Position numbers and translations under genes: made by a program. Under the pieces are notes generated by a model. The model ran no database searches, was not told the DNA's origin, and saw only the letters and a program-made list of their open reading frames with translations. From Clostridia bacterium (GTDB lineage: Bacteria > Bacillota > Clostridia > Christensenellales > CAG-138): a DNA stretch of 64,000 nt. Position 1 is the first letter of the stretch; each line of letters opens with the position of its first letter. The stretch covers positions 124,001 to 188,000 of the forward strand of contig JAFRNW010000042.1 in the NCBI GenBank assembly GCA_017429985.1, read 5' to 3'. This document shows positions 17,639 to 27,842 of the stretch, piece after piece.

Positions 17639-18678
17639 TGACCGCGAAAGAATATGCCTCCCGGGTGGAGAAACAGGATTTTGTCCTTGCCAACCGGAGA
17701 GATATCGGCGTGGACAAGGTTTACGGGTCCCAGAGCTTTTTCAGGGATGCCGTCAGCAGGTTTACAAAAAACAAAGGCGCGGTGTTCGGACTGATCATGA
17801 TCGTGATCATCGTGGTCATGGCTTTTGCAGGCCCGCCGCTCAGCGGATATGATTACAGGACGCAGAATCTGTCCCAGAGAAATCTTCCGCCGCATATACC
17901 GGGACTGGAATTCATTCCGATCTTCAGCGGGGTATCCACACAGTATGCGAACGGACAGCCGATCCGGACGGATATGTATGAGCTGAAGGGCATCAAGGAT
18001 GTGACCCATATATTCGGGACGGATGCCCTGGGAAGGGATCAGTTCGCCAGGGTCTGGACCGGTTCGCGCGTTTCTCTGTTCGTGGCGCTGGTCGCCATTT
18101 TGATCGATACCCTGGTCGGGATGAGTCTCGGGCTGGTCTCAGGCTATTACGGAGGCAAGGTGGACTTCTTCCTTCAGAGGGTCGTCGAGATCCTTTCAAC
18201 AATTCCGACGACCGTTATTGTGACGCTTCTGATCGTTGTCATGAAGCCGGGACTGACCAGCATCACCGTTGCCCTGATGATCACGGAATGGATCGGAATG
18301 AGCCGTGTTGCAAGAGCGCAGACGCTGCGTCTGAAGGAGCAGGAATTCATTCTGGCTTCGAAGACGATGGGAGAATCGAACCGTTCGATCATTTTCCGCG
18401 AGATCCTTCCGAATATTTTCGGACAGATCATCGTCATGTGCATGATGACCATTCCGAACGCCATATTTACGGAGGCGTTCCTTGCGTTTATAGGACTGGG
18501 AATTCCCGCTCCGCTGGCAAGCCTCGGATCTCTGATCAGTGACGGATTCAAATCGATGACCATGTATCCGTTCCTTGTTGCCTATCCAGTGATCGTCCTG
18601 GCGCTTCTGATGCTCAGCTTCAACCTGATGGCGGACGGGCTGAGAGATGCCTATGATCCCAAGATGAAGGAGATGTGA
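17635..18678 (+). CDS. ABC transporter permease, OppC/DppC type
   Basis: 347 residues. A longer N-terminal tail precedes the first span, then HIFGTDALGRDQFARVWTGSRVSLFV, the family hallmark, and EAA loop ASKTMGESNRSIIFREILPNI. Six spans in all. Start at 17635 overlaps the stop of the oppB-like gene by four bases. Partner of the preceding permease. Confidence 0.92.
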   Translation: MMTAKEYASRVEKQDFVLANRRDIGVDKVYGSQSFFRDAVSRFTKNKGAVFGLIMIVIIVVMAFAGPPLSGYDYRTQNLSQRNLPPHIPGLEFIPIFSGVSTQYANGQPIRTDMYELKGIKDVTHIFGTDALGRDQFARVWTGSRVSLFVALVAILIDTLVGMSLGLVSGYYGGKVDFFLQRVVEILSTIPTTVIVTLLIVVMKPGLTSITVALMITEWIGMSRVARAQTLRLKEQEFILASKTMGESNRSIIFREILPNIFGQIIVMCMMTIPNAIFTEAFLAFIGLGIPAPLASLGSLISDGFKSMTMYPFLVAYPVIVLALLMLSFNLMADGLRDAYDPKMKEM

Positions 18679-18680
18679 GT

Positions 18681-19754
18681 ATGGAAAAGACATTAACGAT
18701 CCGAAATCTCAGCGTCTCATTTTCAACCAGCAACGGTACGGTGCGTGCCGTGCGGAATGTCGATCTGGATCTGTACAAGGGAGAAACGCTTGCCATCGTG
18801 GGCGAATCCGGATCTGGTAAAAGTGTCACGGTGAAGGCCGTCATGGGGATCACTTCCAACAATCAGACGATCGAAAGCGGTTCCATATTGTACCGGTATG
18901 AACAGAACGAGAATTGGACGGAGAGGGAACTGCTGAAGCTTACCCACAACGAGATGCGCCAGCAGATCAACGGGACGCATATCGCAATGGTATTTCAGGA
19001 TCCGATGACCAGTCTGGACCCGACGATGACGATCGGGATGCAGCTGATGGAGGGGATGATGCATCATCTTCATCTCAGCAAGCAGGCCGCCCGGAAACGG
19101 GCGCTGGAGCTGCTGGAGCTCGTCGGCATAACGGATTCCGAGAAAAGGATGCGCAATTATCCGCACCAGCTTTCCGGCGGGATGCGGCAGCGCGTCGTGA
19201 TCGCGATTGCGCTCTCCTGCAATCCGGACATTCTGATCTGCGATGAGCCGACGACAGCGCTGGATGTGACCATACAGGCAAAAATACTGGAGCTTATCAA
19301 GGAGATACAGGAAAAGACCGGCATTTCCGTCATCTATATCACCCATGACCTCGGTGTCGTTGCGAAAGTTGCGGATTACGTGGCGGTCATGTACGCCGGA
19401 AGGATCGTGGAAAAAGGAACAGTCGATGATATTTTCTATGATCCGCGTCATCCGTATACCTGGGGACTTCTGTCCAGCATGCCTGATCTTTCCATTGACA
19501 ACAGCGAGAGGCTTTATACGATTCCGGGGTCGCCGCCCAACATGGTCAATCTGCCGGCGGGAGATCCGTTCGCACCCCGCAACCAGTTTGCTCTGGAAGC
19601 GGATTATAAGGAGGAGTCACCGACTTTCAAGATCAGCGACACGCATTTTGCCGCCACCTGGCTGCTGGATGAGCGTGCACCGCATGTGGAGATGCCGGTT
19701 TCCCTGCGCAGGAGGATCGATGCCATGAAAGAAGGAGGGGTTTCACATGCCTGA
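18681..19754 (+). CDS. ABC transporter ATPase, OppD/DppD type
   Basis: I choose ATG 18681 (AAGGAG eight bases upstream) over GTG 18675. 357 residues: Walker A GESGSGKS, Q-loop FQDP, signature LSGGMRQR, Walker B ILICDEPTTALD, switch HD. The C-terminal oligopeptide-transporter extension contains GSPPNMVNLPAGDPFAPRN, although the Cys residues that often bind an Fe-S cluster in this tail are missing. Drives uptake with the OppF-like partner. Confidence 0.92.
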   Translation: MEKTLTIRNLSVSFSTSNGTVRAVRNVDLDLYKGETLAIVGESGSGKSVTVKAVMGITSNNQTIESGSILYRYEQNENWTERELLKLTHNEMRQQINGTHIAMVFQDPMTSLDPTMTIGMQLMEGMMHHLHLSKQAARKRALELLELVGITDSEKRMRNYPHQLSGGMRQRVVIAIALSCNPDILICDEPTTALDVTIQAKILELIKEIQEKTGISVIYITHDLGVVAKVADYVAVMYAGRIVEKGTVDDIFYDPRHPYTWGLLSSMPDLSIDNSERLYTIPGSPPNMVNLPAGDPFAPRNQFALEADYKEESPTFKISDTHFAATWLLDERAPHVEMPVSLRRRIDAMKEGGVSHA

Positions 19755-20667
19755 ACATCTTTTGGTTGTGGACGGCCTGAAGCAATATTTTCAGGTCAGC
19801 AAGAAGTTTACAGTCAAGGCGGTGGACGGCGTATCCTTCTACATTGATGACGGTGAAACATACGGACTGGTCGGAGAATCCGGTTCCGGAAAGTCCACGA
19901 TCGGACGTTCCATCATCCGTCTGTATACGCCGACGGCAGGGAAGGTGACCTTCGAGGGTGTCGAGATCTCGGGGAACATGGGCGCAAACGAGACGAGGCA
20001 TCTTAGGACCAGGATGCAGATGATCTTTCAGGATCCCATGGCTTGTCTGAATCCGAGAAAAAAAGTGAGCGATATTATCGCGCAGGGTCTGGATGTGCAT
20101 CATCTGTGCAAAAGCAGAGAAGAACGGCAGGAGAAGGTTTACCGAATCATGGAGAAGATTGGACTGGACCGCGAACAGGCGAACCGTTATCCGCATCAGT
20201 TTTCCGGCGGTCAGAGACAGCGTATCGGGATCGCCCGTGCCCTTGTTATGGAACCGAAACTGGTCATTGCCGATGAACCGATCTCAGCACTGGATGTTTC
20301 GATCCAGGCACAGGTCGTCAATCTCATGAAGGATCTGCAGAAGGAACTCGGAGCGGCGTATCTTTTCATTGCGCATGACCTCAGTATGGTCAAATATATC
20401 TCCGACCGGATCGGCGTGCTGCATCTCGGTCACCTGGTGGAAACGGGAACCACAAAGGATATCTTTGAGGATCCGATCCATCCGTATACCAAGAGCCTGC
20501 TGTCGGCGATCCCGATCGCGGATCCTCATGTGGAGAAGAAGAGAGTGGCGATCGCCTATGATTATGCGACGTCCGGCATCGATTACACGAAGGGGACATA
20601 TCATGAGATCTCAGGTACGCACCAGGTGCTTTGCACAGACGATGAATTAGCCTATTGGCAGTCTTAA
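19747..20667 (+). CDS. ABC transporter ATPase, OppF/DppF type
   Basis: 306 residues: Walker A GESGSGKS, FQDPMACLNPRKKV, signature FSGGQRQR, LVIADEPISALD. Starts behind GAAGGAGGGG and overlaps the preceding gene by eight bases. Last gene of the ABC operon, followed by a strong terminator shared with the convergent leftward operon. Confidence 0.92.
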   Translation: MPEHLLVVDGLKQYFQVSKKFTVKAVDGVSFYIDDGETYGLVGESGSGKSTIGRSIIRLYTPTAGKVTFEGVEISGNMGANETRHLRTRMQMIFQDPMACLNPRKKVSDIIAQGLDVHHLCKSREERQEKVYRIMEKIGLDREQANRYPHQFSGGQRQRIGIARALVMEPKLVIADEPISALDVSIQAQVVNLMKDLQKELGAAYLFIAHDLSMVKYISDRIGVLHLGHLVETGTTKDIFEDPIHPYTKSLLSAIPIADPHVEKKRVAIAYDYATSGIDYTKGTYHEISGTHQVLCTDDELAYWQS

Positions 20668-20696
20668 AGACTGCATTTCCTCCTTGAAGATGATGA

Positions 20697-20728
20697 GAAA
20701 AGACCCGGACGGTGATCCGGGTCTTTTC
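20697..20728. terminator. Bidirectional terminator between ABC operon and frl operon
   Basis: GAAAAGACCCGGA (20697-20709) and its perfect complement (20716-20728) form a 13-bp stem with a six-base loop; A-run and T-run on either side serve both strands. Confidence 0.85.
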
Positions 20729-20757
20729 TCTATTATCGGGAGGTTGTGGAGAAAAAA

Positions 20758-21822
20758 TCAGTAATCGAACTGCCGGTAGTAACGGCGTATGGAGAGCGGA
20801 TGGCGGAGGAAGAGCTCCATATACGCGTCTACCCGGTTGTTGACGCCGTGCATCACCAGGTGTGAGATCGAACCGCGGTTTTCCTTTGAGATCCCTTTCA
20901 GTTCGAATTCACTGGTATCGATGACGGTATAATTGGCATTGACCTGCGGGAGAAATCTTGCCACACGCTCTGCCAGCGGACGCTGCTCATCTTCTCCGAT
21001 GAACAGTGTGACCGGTGTATCGGCAACAATGATCTCCTGCATGCCGTGGAAAAACTCCTGACAGCTGATGGATTTCGTACGGATCCACATCTGCTCTTCC
21101 CAGTAGCACATGGCATAGGAATAAGTCGCACCGTACTGATTCCCGGATCCGATAAAGTAGTGGGGCAGATCGGGATGCTCGCGGAGGAACGCCACTTTCT
21201 TCTCCGCATATGCGTAGGCCCATGCATCCGATGTCTTTTCCACTTCAGCAAGCGCAAGAGCGAGACTGGATTCCATTTCCCTGTTGTAGTCCGCATACTG
21301 GGGGAATTCACCGTTCTTGTACATGAGATAGTTCGCGGTCATGAAGAATTTGAGCTGTTCGTTCTTCGGATACAGGATGAGATAGTCCTGTTTATCGGGC
21401 GCTGTCAGAACGGAGCCGGGCGTATCGATAAACGCGAACACGCGGGCACCGATTTCATGCACCCGGTCAACAAGCTCGACCATTTCCTTCGTGTTGCCGG
21501 AAACGGAGGAATAGATCAGAACAGACCGGTTTGTGAAGCGCTTGTTTCCGGTTGTCAGGAACTCGGCAGCGTTTTCGACATAGACGGGCAGGGATGACTT
21601 GCCGCGCATGTAGACTTCCACCTGCATGCCGGACGCATATGTTCCGCCGATTCCCATAAAGTAGATGCCGTCGAATCCGTCATTCCAGATAGAGTCGATG
21701 ATTGACTCGATCTGAGGGCGGAGAGCGAGCGCTCCGTTTACACTGTCGATCGCTTCGGTTTCATTGAAATTTCTGAGACAGGGTCTATTCTGCTCCTGCC
21801 ATTTTGCTGCGTTATAGCTCAC
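20758..21822 (-). CDS. SIS-domain sugar-amine 6-phosphate deglycase, FrlB-like
   Basis: 354 residues from a GTG behind AAAAAGGAG. Two SIS domains: FMGIGGTYASGMQ in the first, SSVSGNTKEM as sugar-phosphate loop, and EFFHGMQEI, matching the EFxHGxxEI region of FrlB/FraB-type deglycases. The C-terminus RRYYRQFDY resembles the end of FrlB. In the frl pathway this enzyme splits fructoselysine 6-phosphate into glucose 6-phosphate and lysine. Last gene of a ten-gene leftward operon with frlD, frlA and frlC. The exact amine (lysine, asparagine, peptide) cannot be read from sequence. Confidence 0.78.
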   Translation of the reverse strand: MSYNAAKWQEQNRPCLRNFNETEAIDSVNGALALRPQIESIIDSIWNDGFDGIYFMGIGGTYASGMQVEVYMRGKSSLPVYVENAAEFLTTGNKRFTNRSVLIYSSVSGNTKEMVELVDRVHEIGARVFAFIDTPGSVLTAPDKQDYLILYPKNEQLKFFMTANYLMYKNGEFPQYADYNREMESSLALALAEVEKTSDAWAYAYAEKKVAFLREHPDLPHYFIGSGNQYGATYSYAMCYWEEQMWIRTKSISCQEFFHGMQEIIVADTPVTLFIGEDEQRPLAERVARFLPQVNANYTVIDTSEFELKGISKENRGSISHLVMHGVNNRVDAYMELFLRHPLSIRRYYRQFDY

Positions 21823-21839
21823 GATTTTTCACTCCTTTT

Positions 21840-22640
21840 TCAATATATCGGATTTGAGAGAGGTTCGAGATTCAGGAAAAAGCGGATCGCCTGCTGAATG
21901 GCGATATCCCAGTACGGCCAGGCATGCTCGCCGGGGCCTTCTACATAGGTGTGTCCATATCCGGCGCTTTCTGCCGCACGGCGGAATGTCTGATTGTTTT
22001 CATAGAGAAAGTCCTCTGTACCGCAGAGCTGGATTAGTCTCGGACGATCCGGGCAGGAAGCCGCTTCACGGACAAGATGAAGAGGAAGATCTTCGGGACC
22101 GGGTATGCCGGATGGCCCGTGAAGCGCGATCAGTTCACCGGCATTCATATCCGTCCATGTTCCGCTCATGACGGAACGGCACAGGGACGCATAATCCAGT
22201 ACTCCGGAAAGGGAAGCGATCGCGCCGAAGCGCTCCTGCCTTCTCAGGCCGATTTTCACCGCACCGTATCCGCCCATGCTTTCTCCGGCAATGAATGTTT
22301 TGCTGCGTTCTTTGGGAAGTTTCAGCCAGGAGGCGGCAAGCTCCGGGAGCTCGTCGGCGACATAGGTGAAAAAACGCTGCCCGCCCGGATAGTCGCAGTA
22401 AAAGCTGCGGGAAACTTCCGGAAGGATCATGATGAGATTGTATTTCTTTGCGTAATACTCGAGTTTCGAAAACCGTATCCATTCCTCGCTGTTGCCAGAA
22501 AGGCCGTGAAGGAGATAGAGGAGGGACGGCTCTCCGATGACTGCAGGTGTGACATCATTGGATTCATCAGGAAAGATGATCCTCAGATAGGTATTCATTT
22601 TCAGGTTTTCGGAATAGAAACTTCCCGAAAAAAGGCCCAT
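21840..22640 (-). CDS. Alpha/beta-hydrolase esterase (EstA/tributyrin-esterase type)
   Basis: 266 residues, starting behind AAGGAG. Nucleophile elbow GESMGG, Asp in GTEDFLYENN and His in GEHAWPYWD form the expected triad, and LLYLLHGLSGNSEEW provides the oxyanion strand. No signal peptide, so it is cytoplasmic. Such enzymes hydrolyse small acyl esters; within a fructosamine operon it could remove acyl groups from a modified sugar amine. That role is inferred. Confidence 0.82.
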   Translation of the reverse strand: MGLFSGSFYSENLKMNTYLRIIFPDESNDVTPAVIGEPSLLYLLHGLSGNSEEWIRFSKLEYYAKKYNLIMILPEVSRSFYCDYPGGQRFFTYVADELPELAASWLKLPKERSKTFIAGESMGGYGAVKIGLRRQERFGAIASLSGVLDYASLCRSVMSGTWTDMNAGELIALHGPSGIPGPEDLPLHLVREAASCPDRPRLIQLCGTEDFLYENNQTFRRAAESAGYGHTYVEGPGEHAWPYWDIAIQQAIRFFLNLEPLSNPIY

Positions 22641-22658
22641 GATTGATCTCCTTGCTGC

Positions 22659-23369
22659 TTACTTTTGGAATCGTACGCTGAAATTGCATTTGTCGCCGCG
22701 CGCGTGATTCCGGTTGAATTCTATGACCCTGCCCTGATCATCGATCGTTCTGGACTGGAACAGCATCACGGGAAGAGCAGGATCGATTCCGAGGATGTTG
22801 GCGTCGTTTTGCGGCAGGTGCACGATGTCGAGCGTTTCTATCGCGCGCTCCGTCTTGATTCCGTACATCTGATAAACCTCGTAGATGGAGAAGACGTTCA
22901 TATCGATGCCGTCCAGCTTCGGCACGACGTATCTCGGAATGAAGATCTCTTCAAGCGACACGGGCTCCGCGTCGGCGTAGCACAGTCTTTTGATATAGAA
23001 AACGGGATCGTCCGATTTGATGCCGAACATAAAACTGTATTTCATGCCCGCATTCCGGATCTTGCGTGAAATGATCTTGAAGGAAGGCGTGATGTTCTTG
23101 TCGAGCATCGTTTGCGTAAAGCCCTGCAGTTTATCCAGGTCACGCTCCATTTTCCGGCTCTGCACATAGTAGTTTTTCGCCGAGCCCCTCTTGAGCAGGC
23201 CTTCATTCGTCAGGGATTCCAGCGCGTTGCGAACGGATTCCTGCATGCCGTACCGTTCCGCCAGTTCTGCTTCCGATGGCAGGGCGGTACACGGCGGATA
23301 TTCACCTTCTTCGATGGCGGCACGAAGGATGTCTCTCAGCTGAGTGCCGTCATGAGCCGTTTGTTTCAT
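22659..23369 (-). CDS. GntR/UTRA regulator (type B, second copy) with degenerate HTH
   Basis: 236 residues, paralogue of the 13671 regulator through the UTRA domain (DPVFYIKRLCYADAEPVSLEEIFIP). The DNA-binding domain is unusual: LPSEAELAERYGMQESVRNAL is one residue short in the HTH turn relative to YGIHRLSVRSAI, and the wing reads GSAKNYYV rather than QGKGVFV. It may bind DNA differently or only through a partner. Lies between esterase and frlD in the operon. Confidence 0.82.
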   Translation of the reverse strand: MKQTAHDGTQLRDILRAAIEEGEYPPCTALPSEAELAERYGMQESVRNALESLTNEGLLKRGSAKNYYVQSRKMERDLDKLQGFTQTMLDKNITPSFKIISRKIRNAGMKYSFMFGIKSDDPVFYIKRLCYADAEPVSLEEIFIPRYVVPKLDGIDMNVFSIYEVYQMYGIKTERAIETLDIVHLPQNDANILGIDPALPVMLFQSRTIDDQGRVIEFNRNHARGDKCNFSVRFQK

Positions 23370-23396
23370 ATATGCATCCCTCTGCGGGTCGAACCA

Positions 23397-24191
23397 TTAC
23401 CAAGCCCCGAAATACTTCAGGGTTTCGGTCGCGTTGGCGGCGCCTTTTTCCATGCAGGATTCGATGGGAAGTCCATCCGTGATCCCGTACAGAAAGCCCA
23501 CGATATAGCTGTCTCCGGCACCCATGCTGTCGACCAGACTGTCGCACGGGACAATGCCGAACGTATGGAATTCACTGCCGTCGTAGCAGATGCTTCCTTT
23601 GACGCCGAGCATGGCGATGACCAGTTTCGGACCGCGTTTCTGATAGAGTTTCATCTGTTCTCTGAGGGCGGGCGTGTCCCCGTCATCGGAAGAGAAGAAG
23701 AGGTAATCGGTATACGGCATCGCAGTCTGCGCCGCAGGATCCTCCGGTCTGGTCGCGCAGTCGAAAGCGGTCGTCATGCCGCGTTGCTTCAGGTCCTTGA
23801 AACGGCCTTCGACTTTACCCCAGAGATCGCAGATCACGACGTCATGCTTCAGGATGAAGTCAATATCGTCATCCGAGAGCGTGCTGTCGGCGAGAACGCC
23901 CTCATCATAGTCTCCGAATACACGTTCACCGTTGATCAGAGCGACCTCGGAGACGGCTGTGCGTCCGGGCAATACGGCGAGGTGCGAGACATCGACCCCC
24001 TTGGTAGCGATGGTTTTGAGCATCAGACTGCCGTTGTCGTCATCGCCGATCGGTCCGATATAGGAAGCGCTTCCCCCGAGACGGACCGTATAAACAGCCA
24101 TATTCACGGGACCGCCTCCGGGAAAGCCCTTTCCCCCATCAAGATTGGTATAAAAATCAATGCAATTGCTTCCGATAGCTGCAAGTTTCAT
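23397..24191 (-). CDS. frlD: Fructosamine kinase of the PfkB family, FrlD
   Basis: 264 residues, the length of FrlD. It opens with AAIGSNCIDFY, has a PVNMAVY sugar-binding region, the FrlD-like stretch GERVFGDYDEGVLAD, the catalytic GAGDS, and ends ETLKYFGAW, as FrlD does (YHGAW). PfkB enzymes phosphorylate the C6 hydroxyl; FrlD makes fructoselysine 6-phosphate for the FrlB deglycase. Its ATG overlaps the stop of the upstream gntR by four bases. A second paralogue lies at 28708. Confidence 0.88.
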   Translation of the reverse strand: MKLAAIGSNCIDFYTNLDGGKGFPGGGPVNMAVYTVRLGGSASYIGPIGDDDNGSLMLKTIATKGVDVSHLAVLPGRTAVSEVALINGERVFGDYDEGVLADSTLSDDDIDFILKHDVVICDLWGKVEGRFKDLKQRGMTTAFDCATRPEDPAAQTAMPYTDYLFFSSDDGDTPALREQMKLYQKRGPKLVIAMLGVKGSICYDGSEFHTFGIVPCDSLVDSMGAGDSYIVGFLYGITDGLPIESCMEKGAANATETLKYFGAW

Positions 24192-24940
24192 AATCTTTCA
24201 CTTCCTTCCTGTCTGTACCCCGGACTGTGCAGGACACAGGAAAAGCGTACGATGTCGGTCCTTACGACCGCTTTAAAGTATTCGATGGGGCTTCCGTTTT
24301 CCAGATCGCTGATCCCGGACAGATAATAGAGGGGTGAATTCTCACGGATTCCGAGCAGTCTGGATTCTTCGTTCGTCGCGTAGGTGATTCCGATGCTTTC
24401 ACTGCCGTGCGTAAGGAGGATACCGTGGTCTTCGAGCGCCTGATACAGGGATTCCTTTTCGAAATCATGCGATCCGATATCCTGGCAGTGATCGTAATTC
24501 AGATAAGCGCTTTCGATTGTAAACGGGACGCCGTCCAGACTCCGGACTCTCCGGAGATAGAAAATCTTGTGTTCCGGAGCGGTTTTGAGTCTGTGAGCGA
24601 CATGGTCGGGACAGGGCATGACACTGGCATTCAGAACGACGCTGGAAAGAACGCGTCCGCTTCTCTGCACGGATTCGGTCAGCGAACTGGCATCCTGCAG
24701 ATTCCGCTCCAGTTTCGGAGGAGAAACATATGTGCCGGAGCCCTGAAGGGAATAGATCAGACCTTCTTCCGTCAGCTGCCGGATCGCAGTGCGGAGCGTG
24801 GAACGGTTCAGATCCCACATTTCACACATGCTCCGTTCACTGGGAAGTTTCTGATGAGGAGCAAGTCTGTGCCCCCAGATATAGCACTCAATCAGTTCGG
24901 CGGCCTCTTCTCTCGGCCGAAGACCTTGCTTGTGCTTCAT
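24188..24940 (-). CDS. GntR/UTRA regulator (type A, second copy)
   Basis: 250 residues: HTH with LPSERSMCEMWDLNRSTLRTAI and wing QGSGTYV, UTRA domain with KIFYLRRVRSLDGVPFTIESAY. Paralogue of the regulator at 12920. Overlaps frlD by four bases (ATGA), so it is translationally coupled to it. Together with the type B copy it flanks frlD inside the operon. Probably responds to a phosphorylated fructosamine, like FrlR. Confidence 0.87.
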   Translation of the reverse strand: MKHKQGLRPREEAAELIECYIWGHRLAPHQKLPSERSMCEMWDLNRSTLRTAIRQLTEEGLIYSLQGSGTYVSPPKLERNLQDASSLTESVQRSGRVLSSVVLNASVMPCPDHVAHRLKTAPEHKIFYLRRVRSLDGVPFTIESAYLNYDHCQDIGSHDFEKESLYQALEDHGILLTHGSESIGITYATNEESRLLGIRENSPLYYLSGISDLENGSPIEYFKAVVRTDIVRFSCVLHSPGYRQEGSERL

Positions 24941-24976
24941 ATTAAACCTCAGGGGAATGATCGTCTTTGAAAATCT

Positions 24977-25015
24977 CTGCCGGCATGGGATTGAGTCATC
25001 TTATCATGCCGGCAG
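24977..25015 (-). terminator. Perfect 11-bp stem-loop between frlA and gntR
   Basis: CTGCCGGCATG (24977-24987) is complemented by 25005-25015 around a 17-base loop. No long T-run follows on the minus strand, so it may act as a processing or stability element at the 3' end of the frlA message rather than a full stop. Confidence 0.55.
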
Positions 25016-25047
25016 GGATCAAGGGAGTGTCAATTCAAAAGAATCGA

Positions 25048-26463
<1,416 letters not shown>

Positions 26464-26539
26464 TTAGTGTTGGTTGCTGGTTTTGTCTCTCTATTGGTTC
26501 AACCTTTCAAAAAGGCCGTGCCCGGATTCAATTGTGCAG

Positions 26540-26965
26540 TCATTTCTCTTCGACCATGACCAGAACGGTTCGCTGCGCGGGTCCATCGAACTCGCAGAAA
26601 TAAATCTCCTGCGCGCCTCCGCGGATCATTTTTCCGTCCTGGATCAGAAAGTGGCAGTGATTGCCGGTCAGCATCGCTTTGAGATGCCCCGTCGGATTTC
26701 CCGCGGTGCTTCCGTAATCGGGGAGTATCCTCGCGTGGCAATACGGCCGGTCTTCCGGAGCAAAAAGGGAAAGGGCGTACTGTATGTCGCTTTCCAGACA
26801 CTCCAGCGCTTCATTGACCGTGATGCCGGTCGTGGTGTGCTTGGTCTGCACCGTGACCATGCCGTTTCTGATCCCGCTTTCCGCTACGATGTCTTCCACA
26901 AGCGGGGTAATCACGGTCATCTCTACATAGGTCTTCGTACAGAGATGGATGGCTTTCACAAACAT
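26540..26965 (-). CDS. YjbQ/UPF0047 family protein
   Basis: 141 residues, the full length of the family. Hallmarks: VTVQTKHTTTGITVNE, HLKAMLTG and a C-terminal FCEFDGPAQRTVLVMV. Some YjbQ proteins have a weak thiamine-phosphate-synthase activity, but the true role is unknown. Its position 14 bp after the amidohydrolase gene in a fructosamine operon is unusual and suggests a metabolic or repair role on an intermediate. Confidence 0.85.
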   Translation of the reverse strand: MFVKAIHLCTKTYVEMTVITPLVEDIVAESGIRNGMVTVQTKHTTTGITVNEALECLESDIQYALSLFAPEDRPYCHARILPDYGSTAGNPTGHLKAMLTGNHCHFLIQDGKMIRGGAQEIYFCEFDGPAQRTVLVMVEEK

Positions 26966-26979
26966 GGCGGAATCTCCCG

Positions 26980-27831
26980 TTAAAACTTTCTGCCGAGGAA
27001 CGCCAGCGCATTTCCTCCGCGGATCAGGTCCAGAGTGGAATCGCGGAAATCCAGTGTGCTGAGGCTGTTTGCCATGCGGATCTGTTCAAACCGCGGATTT
27101 GCGGATCCGAACATGATCTGATGGCGCAGCGAGCGGTCGATCCAGGTGATCGGAACGTCCTGCGTCAGCATCTGCTTGTAAAACTCGCTTGCGGAATCAA
27201 AGTACAGGCACGCGGTATCCGTATAGATGTTCGGGTATTTCAGCATGAGCATGGCGGTTTCCCTGCACCAAGGCCAGCCGAACTGACTGACGCAGATTCG
27301 CAGCTTCGGGTGCTGCTCGGCGATTTCCTCGAATGCGAGCGGATGACCGTATCTGGTTACGGTATCGGGCTCATAGGAGAATCCCGCGTGGAAGAGCACC
27401 GGTCGGTCGTACTGTTCGCAGATCCGGTAAAGCGGTTCCGCACAGGGATCTGCTGGGAAAAAGCGCTGTCTTCCGGGATGGAGGTAAAGTCCGCGCAGAT
27501 CCAGACGGGCAAAAGCGTCTTCGAGTCTGTCCGCCGCGTCCTTTTCATTCGGATCCACGGAAGCGAACCCGATAAAATGATCCGGCGCAAGATCGACGAG
27601 CGTCCGGATCTCGTCGTTGGTGACCAGGGGAGAGCCGGTCCGGCTCGTATAGTCCTGCGGAAGGAGGCAGAGACGGTCGAGACCTGCGCAGTTCATCTGG
27701 TTGAAAATGTGTTTGAGCGGCGCGGTCCCGTTCTTATGGATGTTGAGCGCCCGGTGACGCAGTTCCTCTTTTGCGGGATCCCCGTTGATCGGTTCATAAA
27801 AAGCAGGAAACACATGGATGTCGATAAACAT
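26980..27831 (-). CDS. Amidohydrolase_2 (metal-dependent TIM-barrel) protein
   Basis: 283 residues. The N-terminal metal motif reads DIHVF rather than DxHxH, so one ligand is replaced by Phe. Later motifs fit the family: YLHPGRQRFF, PVLFHAG, LRICVSQFGWPW, MFGSANP. Members of this family hydrolyse or decarboxylate cyclic or carboxylated compounds. Substrate unknown. It lies directly downstream of frlC (11 bp gap). A distant cousin is at 50252. Confidence 0.78.
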   Translation of the reverse strand: MFIDIHVFPAFYEPINGDPAKEELRHRALNIHKNGTAPLKHIFNQMNCAGLDRLCLLPQDYTSRTGSPLVTNDEIRTLVDLAPDHFIGFASVDPNEKDAADRLEDAFARLDLRGLYLHPGRQRFFPADPCAEPLYRICEQYDRPVLFHAGFSYEPDTVTRYGHPLAFEEIAEQHPKLRICVSQFGWPWCRETAMLMLKYPNIYTDTACLYFDSASEFYKQMLTQDVPITWIDRSLRHQIMFGSANPRFEQIRMANSLSTLDFRDSTLDLIRGGNALAFLGRKF

Positions 27832-27842
27832 GGCGTAACCTC

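Noticed and set aside
23112..24326. 404-codon plus-strand frame opposite frlD and gntR
   Set aside because: Antisense shadow; both minus-strand genes have strong family signatures.
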